From assembly GCA_030638785.1 (NCBI GenBank), contig DAOWDY010000215.1, forward strand, positions 1-16,469: a DNA stretch of 16,469 bases. The letters run 5' to 3'. Position numbers and translations under genes: made by a program. Positions 5,430-13,620 of the stretch are shown here, piece by piece (positions within the stretch are counted from its first letter, which is position 1; each line of letters begins with the position of its first letter). The notes under the pieces were generated by a model that had not been told where the DNA came from, made no database searches, and saw only the letters and a program-made list of their open reading frames with translations. This DNA comes from Candidatus Thorarchaeota archaeon (lineage in GTDB: Archaea > Asgardarchaeota > Thorarchaeia > Thorarchaeales > Thorarchaeaceae).

Positions 5430-6668
5430 ATGAGAACAATGACTATTACTGAACTTGAGAAATGGTATCTCAAGAGACTCGCTGATAGAAGTAAGGACTT
5501 CCGAAAACAGGCTGAGAAAAGTTACAAGATTGTGAAGCAGGCGGCTGTTGATATCAAAACTGTTGCAGAGAATATGAGGGAAGCTAGCGAAGAAGATGAC
5601 GATGAGGCACAGGGAATTTCATCTAGGTTTGCAAACAAAATTAACATCATTGTTGCCAACTTTGAGGTGCAGAAGGATATCACCTACGAGAGTACAGAAA
5701 CAATGCAAGAGGAAATTCAATATTTCGTTCAGGAATTATGGGGTGCTGGTGCACGTTGGATTCGCAGAATGGATAAGAAACACAAAAGCACAATCAAACA
5801 ACTTGACGTCTATATGAAAGAACTAACTTCAGAAATGAAGAAGATTAGCAAACTCCTATACGAATTTGGTTGGATAAAGGACCTGGAACGAATTCATGGT
5901 CGAATCAACACGATTAAGGATATCACTTATGGTTCTGAACTATACGATGATCATATCCACCAAATCCGATTGAAAATCACTAGTGCACAGTCCGAATATG
6001 ATGTTGCTAAAGAAATGTATGACAACTTCAGAGAAACTTCCGATGTTGCAGGGCTTCTCAATCTCGATGAGGAATCTGAACATATCGCTGGTCTTCTAAG
6101 AATGAAACTCAACACCCTCAAAAAGACGGTGAAAAAGTTCAATCAAACGGATACAGGAGTCAGAATTAGTCCCAGTGGAGGAAGGGCCCTCACAGAATAC
6201 TTTGAAGATCCCTTTACCGCAATCTCTGCTGAACCAGATGGCTATCCTGCATTAATTGAGGGTCTAGAAGGATTAGAGAAGGCAATTGATAGTGGAAGGC
6301 TTAAGATAAAAGATCGCCTTGCACGAAGGTCAGCTGAAGAGATCGAACTAATTCGCAATGGTTCCCTTTCTAAACTCCAAGAAAGTGCAAAAGGTATCGA
6401 GGAGAAGAGGACCAAATACGCAGGTTCGGATGTTTATACTAAGAATAAGGAACTTGCAGGTAATCTTGATGAAGCTGCTAAAAACCTGGAGTATCATAAA
6501 AATGACCTACTAAAACTCGGAGATGATATTCGACGAGAGATTGCGAAGTTCGAGGATTTCAAGGGTCGAGTAGCAACAGAAATCTTTGAGGCGTTCGAAG
6601 AGAAGATCGAAATCAAGGTTGAAACCCTTGGTCTTGAACCACTCTTAGAAAAATGTAAGATTGAGTGA
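5430..6668 (+). CDS. Coiled-coil protein, 412 residues, unknown function
   Basis: I do not recognise a family. The whole length is helical and charged, with no signal peptide, membrane segment or Cys cluster. The order is a basic N-terminal helix (ELEKWYLKRLADRSKDFRKQ), an acidic patch at 53-60 (EASEEDDDEA), and several helices rich in K/E with W at 103, 110 and 147. A short non-helical, Gly/Pro-containing break lies at about 244-270 (SPSGGRALTEYFEDPFTAIS). A second coiled coil follows at about 275-400. The break suggests two coiled-coil arms that could fold back, as in scaffolding or cytoskeleton-like proteins. AGGTG lies 10 nt before ATG 5430; a second ATG three codons later is possible. 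It is followed after 17 nt by DTD2, so the two are probably co-transcribed. Confidence 0.7.
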   Translation: MRTMTITELEKWYLKRLADRSKDFRKQAEKSYKIVKQAAVDIKTVAENMREASEEDDDEAQGISSRFANKINIIVANFEVQKDITYESTETMQEEIQYFVQELWGAGARWIRRMDKKHKSTIKQLDVYMKELTSEMKKISKLLYEFGWIKDLERIHGRINTIKDITYGSELYDDHIHQIRLKITSAQSEYDVAKEMYDNFRETSDVAGLLNLDEESEHIAGLLRMKLNTLKKTVKKFNQTDTGVRISPSGGRALTEYFEDPFTAISAEPDGYPALIEGLEGLEKAIDSGRLKIKDRLARRSAEEIELIRNGSLSKLQESAKGIEEKRTKYAGSDVYTKNKELAGNLDEAAKNLEYHKNDLLKLGDDIRREIAKFEDFKGRVATEIFEAFEEKIEIKVETLGLEPLLEKCKIE

Positions 6669-6685
6669 ACTAGGGGATTGGACTC

Positions 6686-7510
6686 TTGCGGCTCCTAGTA
6701 ACTTCCGAAAGAGATCCCGCAAGTCAAACAATCAAGGATATTTTCATAGAGGATTACGGATTCAATGAGAATGGCGACATCTTTGATGGAAACCCAGTAT
6801 TTTCAAACGAGGATGATACACTATTAATAACATCTTCCAGAGATATGGTTGAATCAAATCATTTGGATGACCACTTTGACGCAGAAGTCTACATCTTCTG
6901 TTCGCGTCATCGTGCAGAATCTGGGAAACCTGCATTACTAACACATAGTACTGGAAACCTTGGATCTGAGGTGTTGTTTGGAGGTAACCCACATTCACTT
7001 TCAATTTCAGCAGCGACACTTGTTTCAGTTGCTCTGAAGACCCTATACAAGGAAAGAGATGAACGCAGATTAGAGATGTTCGATGTCACGATGGAAGCTA
7101 CACATCATGGCCCAACATCAATGAATACGCCGTTGGTTTTTATTGAATTAGGAAGTAATGAGGAGTACTGGCAGCACAAAGAAGGTGCAAGGGCTGTAGC
7201 TGCAGCAGCTATGGAGTGTGTATCCACACCGCTTCAGTCTGAATGCTTTATTGGATTCGGAGGAACCCACTATGTTTCCAAGTTCAACAAGCTTGTGTTA
7301 GAGAAAAACATCATTCTTGGCCATATTGCACCAAAATATGCATTATCCGACATCCCCGAGTCGGTGATTGAGAAGATGATTTCTCGAAGTGCAGAGAAAG
7401 TGACACGTGCAGTGATTGATTGGAAGGGGACAAATCAAGCACAGAGAGAGCACCTCCTACCTATCTTAGATGGTTTGGGAATTGATTTATTCAGAGCAAA
7501 AAACCTATGA
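6686..7510 (+). CDS. dtdA: D-aminoacyl-tRNA deacylase, archaeal/plant type (DTD2)
   Basis: DTD2 hydrolyses the ester bond between a D-amino acid and its tRNA, recycling mischarged tRNA in the cytoplasm; the family is metal-dependent. Its conserved blocks are all visible. They are the start RLLVTSERDPAS, FCSRHRAESGKPALLTHSTG at 71-90, ATHHGPTSMNTPLVFIELGS at 138-157, FIGFGGTHYVSKF at 188-200 and GHIAPKYAL at 212-220. The His/Gly-rich blocks are the likely active site. The length of 274 residues is normal for the family. The start is TTG 6686, with AGGGGAT (6671-6677) as ribosome binding site; no ATG is better placed. It lies 17 nt after the 412-residue coiled-coil gene. That link is striking, but whether it has functional meaning is unknown. 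Confidence 0.93.
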   Translation: MRLLVTSERDPASQTIKDIFIEDYGFNENGDIFDGNPVFSNEDDTLLITSSRDMVESNHLDDHFDAEVYIFCSRHRAESGKPALLTHSTGNLGSEVLFGGNPHSLSISAATLVSVALKTLYKERDERRLEMFDVTMEATHHGPTSMNTPLVFIELGSNEEYWQHKEGARAVAAAAMECVSTPLQSECFIGFGGTHYVSKFNKLVLEKNIILGHIAPKYALSDIPESVIEKMISRSAEKVTRAVIDWKGTNQAQREHLLPILDGLGIDLFRAKNL

Positions 7511-7546
7511 ATCACATTATCCAAATGAATACCTGCAGACCTTGTG

Positions 7547-7562
7547 TCGGACTCTTGTCCGA
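7547..7562. repeat. Inverted repeat after dtdA
   Basis: TCGGAC (7547-7552) and GTCCGA (7557-7562) are perfect 6-bp inverted copies with a 4-nt loop. They lie 37 nt after the dtdA stop and just before the TATA-like CTAAATA of the next gene. It could be an RNA 3' stem or an operator. No T tract follows. Confidence 0.35.
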
Positions 7563-7574
7563 AAGGCTAAATAC

Positions 7575-7586
7575 GTGCATATGCAC
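7575..7586. promoter_or_regulatory. Perfect 12-bp palindrome in the promoter of the 362-residue gene
   Basis: GTGCATATGCAC is fully self-complementary. It sits directly after a TATA-like CTAAATA (7568-7574) and before the ATG at 7620, that is, over or just upstream of the expected transcription start. This is a typical place for a repressor site in archaea. The regulator is not known. Confidence 0.45.
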
Positions 7587-7619
7587 TACTGAACCTTAAG
7601 CAACCAAGTTGGGGAGAAC

Positions 7620-8708
7620 ATGCCGCCTGAAGATAACAGCCAATCAATAGCTGGTCTGGAAAAGACAGTGGATGCACTATCAAAAGATATGGCCAATATT
7701 CTCAAGAGTCTTGAATCTCTCTCAACAATACCTGAGATGTCAAAGAAGCTTGATGCACTTGGTAAGGAAGTAAATGGCATAAGTGCAAAAGTTGCAAATC
7801 TTCCCAAGTTCGAGGGTATCGAAAAAACCATTGAATCTGTTGGTTCTAAGGTCGAAGAGAGAAGCACGTCAAAGGATATTGAATCGCTTGAATCAATAAT
7901 CAGTGAAGTCGGTGCACAGATCAAGAAAGTTGATGATGGACTTGTGGAGATAAAAACGTCTAAGGAAACTGAAGTACTATTCAAGAAGATAGATGATTTA
8001 CTCATCTCAATCAAAGATGTAGATGAGAATTTGAAGGTAGTAGGAACATCCGAGGAGATTGGTTCAGTCAGTGAGAAGGTTGAAGGACTCGCAGGGGCTT
8101 TAACGAATCTATCCTCAGAAGTTGAGCAGGCTCGTGATTCTGATACAACTGAGGTGATTGGGAAGAAGATTGATGACCTTCAACAGTATGTTGCAGGGCT
8201 CTCAGCACTCGAAGAAAAAGTCGATGACATCGCTCAGTCCTTCATCGAAACAAAAGAGATTGTGGGTATAATAGTCAGACAACTTGATGATATTGAGCGG
8301 AAGTATAACAAAGCAGCTGAGGAGATTACGGAAGCAGCTGAGATGATAAAATCAGGCGCTCCAGCAGTATCAGAATCATCTAGAAAGAAAACCAGTTCAA
8401 AGAGTAAGGACGAAGATGTGGTTCTCGAGGCATCAGCATCAACTGTTGATGAATTGATGAATGGGCTACTTGCTAAGGTTCGACCTCAAACAGAAGCAAA
8501 AGCGATGGCTAAGTTGCTTGAGGATGTACGTGACGAACTCACCACTATGATAACGGGTCATACCCCTGTTCTCTTTCAGTTTGGAAAGCGTGCAAGGGAG
8601 TTGAAGTCCTATCCTCCAACTGCGACCCTGAACGAAAATGACATCGCTCGTTTAAATAAAGAGCTCAGAGACTGGACTTCCAAGCTGAAAAAGCTTGCAT
8701 CCGAATAA
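7620..8708 (+). CDS. Repeat-containing coiled-coil protein, 362 residues
   Basis: I do not recognise a family. Residues 10-245 are coiled coil. Within them I see four tandem 30-residue units starting near residues 82, 112, 142 and 172. Each opens with a T/D-S-K/E/D motif (TSKDIESL, TSKETEVL, TSEEIGSV, DSDTTEVI) and continues with hydrophobic positions in register (ISEVG, IDDLL, VEGLA, IDDLQ). A Ser/Lys linker follows at 250-266. A compact C-terminal helical domain spans about 273-362 (TVDELMNGLLAKVRPQTEAK, then GHTPVLFQFGKRARELKSYP). That segment looks like a folded module, perhaps for binding. There is no Cys and no membrane segment. GGGGAG lies 3 nt before the ATG. The gene has its own TATA-like element and a palindrome in the 109-bp spacer after dtdA. 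Confidence 0.7.
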   Translation: MPPEDNSQSIAGLEKTVDALSKDMANILKSLESLSTIPEMSKKLDALGKEVNGISAKVANLPKFEGIEKTIESVGSKVEERSTSKDIESLESIISEVGAQIKKVDDGLVEIKTSKETEVLFKKIDDLLISIKDVDENLKVVGTSEEIGSVSEKVEGLAGALTNLSSEVEQARDSDTTEVIGKKIDDLQQYVAGLSALEEKVDDIAQSFIETKEIVGIIVRQLDDIERKYNKAAEEITEAAEMIKSGAPAVSESSRKKTSSKSKDEDVVLEASASTVDELMNGLLAKVRPQTEAKAMAKLLEDVRDELTTMITGHTPVLFQFGKRARELKSYPPTATLNENDIARLNKELRDWTSKLKKLASE

Positions 8709-8821
8709 TAGGGTGTATCACGGGGGCCTTATTGGGCTTCAAATGTACAATATGTTTATCTCAATCAGATACAGATGTGCTAAATGAAACCAGTACATGG
8801 ATTTCGTCTAGTCGACAAATG

Positions 8822-8835
8822 AAGACACATGTCTT
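8822..8835. repeat. Inverted repeat in the spacer before the Cys4 gene
   Basis: AAGACA (8822-8827) and TGTCTT (8830-8835) are perfect inverted arms 2 nt apart, about 17 nt before the TATA-like element at 8852. It may be a regulator site. Nothing else stands out in the 170-bp spacer 8709-8878. Confidence 0.3.
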
Positions 8836-8850
8836 TGACAATTTCAGTGT

Positions 8851-8858
8851 GATATAGG
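8851..8858 (+). promoter_or_regulatory. TATA-like element for the Cys4 gene
   Basis: GATATAGG is centred about 25 nt before ATG 8879, and no ribosome binding site precedes that ATG. The spacing fits a leaderless transcript starting at or near the initiation codon. Confidence 0.4.
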
Positions 8859-8878
8859 AATCACGAGTTGAATGTAAG

Positions 8879-9685
8879 ATGGAGTATCAGAAACACAACG
8901 TAGAGCTTGCAGAGCGAATACGTTTACTCAACATACCTGCTGATAGTCAGTTAGCAAAAGAGTTGATGAAGTTGCATGAAGCAAAATGCACTGCTTGCCA
9001 AGAGGACCGCTTAAGTTGTACTGTCCGTCCCGCATGCAAGAATCGAAACTTTCTCAATATGCTGATTGAACTTGATGTTGAGCCACAAGACCTTCCGAGT
9101 TTCTGTTACTCAGTATACCTTGAACAACTAAGAAGACACATCATCGATAGAAAGGGACGCGGCATTATAGATAAACGGCTCTTAATCAAAGACCTTCTCT
9201 CAACACTCAAAGTAAGTTCTATCAGACATTTTAATTCTAAATTCCGAAAGGTGTGGAAAAATTATTTCTCAGCAAGTAGTAAGAATCAGATGCTTGTTGC
9301 TGGAGATGGTCTTCTGTTCCATTTTGACTTCGCTCGTGGTATCGTCATCATTAATCCAACTAAACAACGAGTGATGAATTTTGATGTGTTCAAACTTTTC
9401 ATTGAAGTTCTTTCAAGTTCAAAGAAAGTCAATGCAGAGGCAATTGACATCACACTAAATTGGTGGGAGTTGAAGTTCAAACTAAAAACTACACTCGAAC
9501 TAGAAAAGGTCTCATCAATTAAAGATAAACTACCAAAATCTTTTCATTCCTCTCAGATTGTCACGACCAATGAGGCAATCGAGATACGCGTCGAAATAGT
9601 TGTCGACAATTCGGAATCCCCAATCATGGTTTCAGATCTGGTTGATTCGTTTAAACTTGCTTCAGGGCTCAAGTCTGCAGCTTAA
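8879..9685 (+). CDS. Protein of unknown function with N-terminal Cys4 cluster, 268 residues
   Basis: I do not recognise a family. After a helical start (AERIRLLNIPADSQLAKEL) comes a compact Cys cluster, CTACQEDRLSCTVRPAC at 37-53, with spacing C-x2-C-x6-C-x5-C. This could bind zinc or an iron-sulfur cluster. A fifth Cys is at 76. The rest splits into a helical, basic middle (DRKGRGIIDKRLLIKDLLST, then FNSKFRKVWKNYF) and a beta-rich second half (LLFHFDFARGIVIINPTK, NWWELKFKLKTTLELEKV, AIEIRVEIVVDN). There is no signal peptide or membrane segment. The expected promoter makes it leaderless. The start of the 1300-residue gene follows 31-40 nt after its stop, so the two may function together. A DNA-binding or redox role is conceivable, but nothing in the sequence decides. 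Confidence 0.65.
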   Translation: MEYQKHNVELAERIRLLNIPADSQLAKELMKLHEAKCTACQEDRLSCTVRPACKNRNFLNMLIELDVEPQDLPSFCYSVYLEQLRRHIIDRKGRGIIDKRLLIKDLLSTLKVSSIRHFNSKFRKVWKNYFSASSKNQMLVAGDGLLFHFDFARGIVIINPTKQRVMNFDVFKLFIEVLSSSKKVNAEAIDITLNWWELKFKLKTTLELEKVSSIKDKLPKSFHSSQIVTTNEAIEIRVEIVVDNSESPIMVSDLVDSFKLASGLKSAA

Positions 9686-9725
9686 CTCCTGAACATATAC
9701 ATTTCAACCTCTGGCGGTGAGAATA

Positions 9726-12700
9726 GTGAGTAAACCTGTTACACTAAGAGCAATTCCAAAAATGAAGGACGCGTTGGCCCTCACAAAATCTGAGGCATCA
9801 GTTCTTATTCCAATAATCCGCGGGGGCAATATGACCGTTGGGGCCATATCTCAAGCTCTCGATGTTACATTGGCCACGGTTTCTAAGGCGATAAAGGGTC
9901 TTGAAACCAAGGGGCTTGTTGAGAAGATAGAAGGAGTCGTCCCAGTATACCGTGCTTTACTTCCAATCCTTCCTATGACCGAGGCATTATCCTCCTTTGT
10001 AGAAGAGTCTGAAGATCTACGAAAGGATTCGGAGGCGGCGACCCAGAAGCAACAGAAGAGTATAGATACCACACTCTCAAAGATATTGAAGACAAATGAA
10101 ACGCAATCTACCAAGCTGTCGAACGCTTTTGAAAAATATGAGGCTAAAGTTGCTGAATCTGTCAAATCACAAATTGATGTGATTGCAAATCTCTCATCTG
10201 AAGTATTATCTTCGCATTCCCAAAGATTGCAAGAAGTTTTTGAAAATCTAAATGAATCACTTGATACTAATCTAGGGGAGAAGCTAACTATCCTTCAAGG
10301 CGAATTGGATATAGGTCAGAAACAGCTGCAGAGAGAATCAAAGAAGATTGCCAGGGCGTTTGTTAAGTGGTTGAAACAGGAAAAGCTTACTGCTAATCAA
10401 ACACTGAAAGAAGTCGAAGCTCGTGCGAAAGCACTGACTATCACCGCTAAGTCAGTCATGCAGGAAGCGCTCAAAAACTCCGAGAAAATACTGATTACCA
10501 GCAGTGAACAGCTTACTGCTGCTTTGAATATCCGAGCTCTTGAGGCATCAAACAGTGTTTCCGAATCGCTCTCCAATTTATCTGATTCACTTAAGGAAAA
10601 GACTGCCAATCTAGACACAACTATTGGCCAAGCACTATTATCCTCCCAGAATACACTAGAGGAAATAACTGCGCAGGCGCGAATCAATGCTGATGTTCAT
10701 TCAGATACAACTCAAAAGAAACTCGATGAAGCTGTGTTAGTTACCAAGACGTTCAGTGAAACAGTTAAGGTATGGAAGAAGGATGTTAACGAGTACATGG
10801 AAACTGCATCCCAGTCAGTTCTAGCTCAGCTTGACCAACTTTCAAGTTCCGAGAACGCATATCTAGAGATTGTTAGATCCGCAATATCCGGTTATATTGA
10901 AAAAACCGGTACATCGGTCAATGATGAATACAAATCGCTTCGAGGCACATCCAGAGGACTTACCTCAGACACCGAAGCCTTCATGAATTCAGCAAGGAAT
11001 TCGGTGTTAGCATTGTTACAGGGCGAAATTGATGCTGATCAAACACGTCTTCAGGCTGCAGGTGATGGATTACACAGCAAGGTTGAGAAATGGAATAACA
11101 AGACAACAAAGAATGTTGGCAAGAACGTTAATGCAGCTGTGAAAGAGATCTCTGGGGTTCTAGATACAGAGGTTGCAGAATTAAACGCACTCACAGATAA
11201 TATGGCAAGTAGGTTGAAATCATCTTACTCGACCGTTAGAACTACAACAGAAACAAAGAATAAGGCTGCTCTAAAGTCCATTAAACGATCCGCAAATGAA
11301 TTTAAGGCAGACCTCGAATCGAAGATCGCAGAGGTATCAGCAAACCACATTCAGGTCATTCAACAGGAAGTTGCAGAAGCAAAGACCCTCTATGAGAGCC
11401 TGAACGATCGATTAAATGATCGTCTTTCCCAGAGTACCGCGGCGATGAACAGTCATGTTGCAAGGGCTCAGAAGGAAATCGATGTTTCTATTGAAAATCA
11501 AGTATCCAGAATAGATCGACACACTGAGGAGATGCGACAGGAGTTTCATGTTCGAATTGAAGAAATAACTAGGCAGTTTATCACACTGACTCAGGGTCTT
11601 GAATTAACATTCAATGGATTATTATCAAGCCAAACAGTTGAGGCACGAGACCTCATTGCATCTGCTCATACTGAGTTCAGAAGTGCCTTGAAATCCGAAA
11701 TGGAGCTACTTGATGAAGACTCTCTGAAACTTCAACAAGAATTCGCCTCAGAGATTGGAATGCAGGTTGATGTAGTGGTTGAATCGACGGCAGCATTGAA
11801 ACGCACATTGGATGCATTCACCGCTGAAAAGAAGAACCAGATCTCCAAGAATATAGAGGATACTATTACCGGAATCGAGGAAACTCTTCAAACCGCCCAA
11901 GAATCGTTGGCAGAACTTGAAACCGGCACTGTTGGTCAATTTGTTGAAAATATACAGCAAGTAGCCAAAGAGTTCAACACATCCCTAGCAGGTGCACGTG
12001 ATAACGTATCCGAACGACTCACATCTATTCATGATGATACGGTGGATATTCTTGCAAAGAACACTGCAGGAGTTAGAAGGGTAGTTGATGTATATCTCTC
12101 TGAAGAGAAAGAAGCTCTACAGCGCGTTCTAGGGGAAACCAGTACGAAATTAGTTTCCATTGCAACAAACAATAGCAAGAAAGCCAATGAGCAAATTGAG
12201 AATTTCCAAATCAAACTAGAAGCTAATCAGGCTGCCACTGCAAAGGAACGCGAGAAAGCCCGAAAAGAAGTGATGAAGACTGTCGAGAATAGAAAGAGTG
12301 AGGTAGTTGTATCCTTTGATGCAGGAGAGGTCTGGATTGAATCAGCTATAGGCAATGTACATACCTCACTCGAATCTTTAGGAACCAAGTTGGATAATGA
12401 AATACAGCATGTCCAGGTGAGTCTGGACAAGACAGCTGAATCTTCAGTAGTGAGTCTCCGTGAAAGAAATGAGCATCAGATTACCCAGATTGAAGAGATT
12501 GGAAAATCATTCCTCAGTCATACAGAGGCCCAATTGAAGACAGGTGTCAATGATTTCTCAGCGGCTAATGAAATTGCAATTAATTCAGCCATTGATTCTT
12601 TTGCAGAGTTTCCTGAGAGAGTTGCAGCAGAAACTGAAAACGCATCTAAGAAATCATTATCTATAACGAAAGAGAATCTTGAAACATTAAAAACTGAAAC

Positions 12701-13619
12701 TGGTCAAAAAACATCAGCTTTTGAAGAGTCTACCAAGACATCTTGTAACGAAATCGCATCTTTCTTTGATCGAGTATCTGACAAAGTTGCTAGAACTCAA
12801 ACCGCTACTTTCGATGATATTCAGCAAGCCTCAGTATCATCTAATCAGCATGCGGCTCGTAAATTTGAATCTGTTGGGGTTGAGCTGAAAGCATCCCTGA
12901 GCAATGAAACATATGAGGTAGTTGAAGGATTAGTCAGTGAAGCGAACAAAAAAATAGCCAGTGTGCATGAAGCCTCAGAAACGGCTTCTGGAGAAGTTGA
13001 TATAGCTACAACTAAGGTCAGAGCATCTCGAATTAAGGCAATTAATGACGCACACAACACTACACAGGAAACTGCAAACGTTTGGGGAACAAGCGCAAGG
13101 AAAACGATAACACAATTGTCCAAGTCCAATGACGAGGCGATATCTGAAGTTGCTGAAAAAACTAAGGAAGTCATGGAAACATTGATTGCCATTCATACAG
13201 CTTCAGAAGAACTAGTGAATCTTCCAACCAAAGACACTTGGTATATCTCAGGAAATGATGAGGTATGCGCACACATCCTTGACATGTCCAATAGAGCCAA
13301 GGAGTCGATAGTCATCTCCGTAGTATCTCTAGATTGTTTGGATTTAAAGAAACTGTCCAAGATTCGTACTCCTCCCAGACGTGTTCTTATTGTGCCATTT
13401 ATGGAAGAACAGGACGTAGCCTTAGAAACTTTGAAGGGTTGGAGAATCTGGGAAACTGAATCTCCAATGACACTTGCAGTTCGTGATAATATGGAGCTTC
13501 TCGTGGGTGGTCAGGCTAAGTCAGATGCACCATTATGTATCGTGTCTACAGATGAGTCCTACATTAAGCTATACCATAATTCGCTTGGACCTAAACTGGT
13601 TCGAGAGTCCATTAAGTAA
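9726..13619 (+). CDS. Giant winged-helix / coiled-coil / TrmB-effector-like protein, about 1300 residues
   Basis: Three parts are visible. Residues about 15-85 form a winged helix of the TrmB/MarR kind (LTKSEASVLIPIIRGGNMTV, then VTLATVSKAIKGLETKGLVE and the wing PVYRALLPIL). Residues about 90-1165 are an almost unbroken, Pro- and Cys-poor helical coiled coil rich in S, T, E, K, A and L. The last 130 residues (TWYISGNDEVCAHILDMSNR, then AKESIVISVVSL, RRVLIVPF, DNMELLVGG and LCIVSTDESYIKLYHNSLG) match the order of the phospholipase-D-like effector-binding domain of TrmB regulators. Ordinary TrmB proteins have about 250-350 residues and a short linker; here the linker is about 1,080 residues. 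There is no membrane segment, so it should be cytosolic or nucleoid-bound. GTG 9726 is preferred because GGTGAG lies just before it; GTG 9717, three codons earlier, is the alternative. CATATAC at 9694-9700 may be its own TATA box. The domain reading of the C terminus is by pattern only. Confidence 0.75.
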   Translation: MSKPVTLRAIPKMKDALALTKSEASVLIPIIRGGNMTVGAISQALDVTLATVSKAIKGLETKGLVEKIEGVVPVYRALLPILPMTEALSSFVEESEDLRKDSEAATQKQQKSIDTTLSKILKTNETQSTKLSNAFEKYEAKVAESVKSQIDVIANLSSEVLSSHSQRLQEVFENLNESLDTNLGEKLTILQGELDIGQKQLQRESKKIARAFVKWLKQEKLTANQTLKEVEARAKALTITAKSVMQEALKNSEKILITSSEQLTAALNIRALEASNSVSESLSNLSDSLKEKTANLDTTIGQALLSSQNTLEEITAQARINADVHSDTTQKKLDEAVLVTKTFSETVKVWKKDVNEYMETASQSVLAQLDQLSSSENAYLEIVRSAISGYIEKTGTSVNDEYKSLRGTSRGLTSDTEAFMNSARNSVLALLQGEIDADQTRLQAAGDGLHSKVEKWNNKTTKNVGKNVNAAVKEISGVLDTEVAELNALTDNMASRLKSSYSTVRTTTETKNKAALKSIKRSANEFKADLESKIAEVSANHIQVIQQEVAEAKTLYESLNDRLNDRLSQSTAAMNSHVARAQKEIDVSIENQVSRIDRHTEEMRQEFHVRIEEITRQFITLTQGLELTFNGLLSSQTVEARDLIASAHTEFRSALKSEMELLDEDSLKLQQEFASEIGMQVDVVVESTAALKRTLDAFTAEKKNQISKNIEDTITGIEETLQTAQESLAELETGTVGQFVENIQQVAKEFNTSLAGARDNVSERLTSIHDDTVDILAKNTAGVRRVVDVYLSEEKEALQRVLGETSTKLVSIATNNSKKANEQIENFQIKLEANQAATAKEREKARKEVMKTVENRKSEVVVSFDAGEVWIESAIGNVHTSLESLGTKLDNEIQHVQVSLDKTAESSVVSLRERNEHQITQIEEIGKSFLSHTEAQLKTGVNDFSAANEIAINSAIDSFAEFPERVAAETENASKKSLSITKENLETLKTETGQKTSAFEESTKTSCNEIASFFDRVSDKVARTQTATFDDIQQASVSSNQHAARKFESVGVELKASLSNETYEVVEGLVSEANKKIASVHEASETASGEVDIATTKVRASRIKAINDAHNTTQETANVWGTSARKTITQLSKSNDEAISEVAEKTKEVMETLIAIHTASEELVNLPTKDTWYISGNDEVCAHILDMSNRAKESIVISVVSLDCLDLKKLSKIRTPPRRVLIVPFMEEQDVALETLKGWRIWETESPMTLAVRDNMELLVGGQAKSDAPLCIVSTDESYIKLYHNSLGPKLVRESIK

Positions 13620-13620
13620 A

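Noticed and set aside
7586..8014. Minus-strand frame of 142 residues
   Set aside because: Antisense to the coiled-coil gene; the Ser/Phe/Ile bias mirrors Glu/Lys/Asp codons of the real gene.
12845..13192. Minus-strand frames within the giant gene
   Set aside because: Long low-complexity coding sequence leaves antisense frames open by chance; no ribosome binding site or promoter.
9717..13619. Giant coiled coil as a phage tape-measure protein or chemoreceptor
   Set aside because: There are no transmembrane segments, no HAMP or signalling hairpin and no phage neighbours; the N-terminal winged helix points to DNA.
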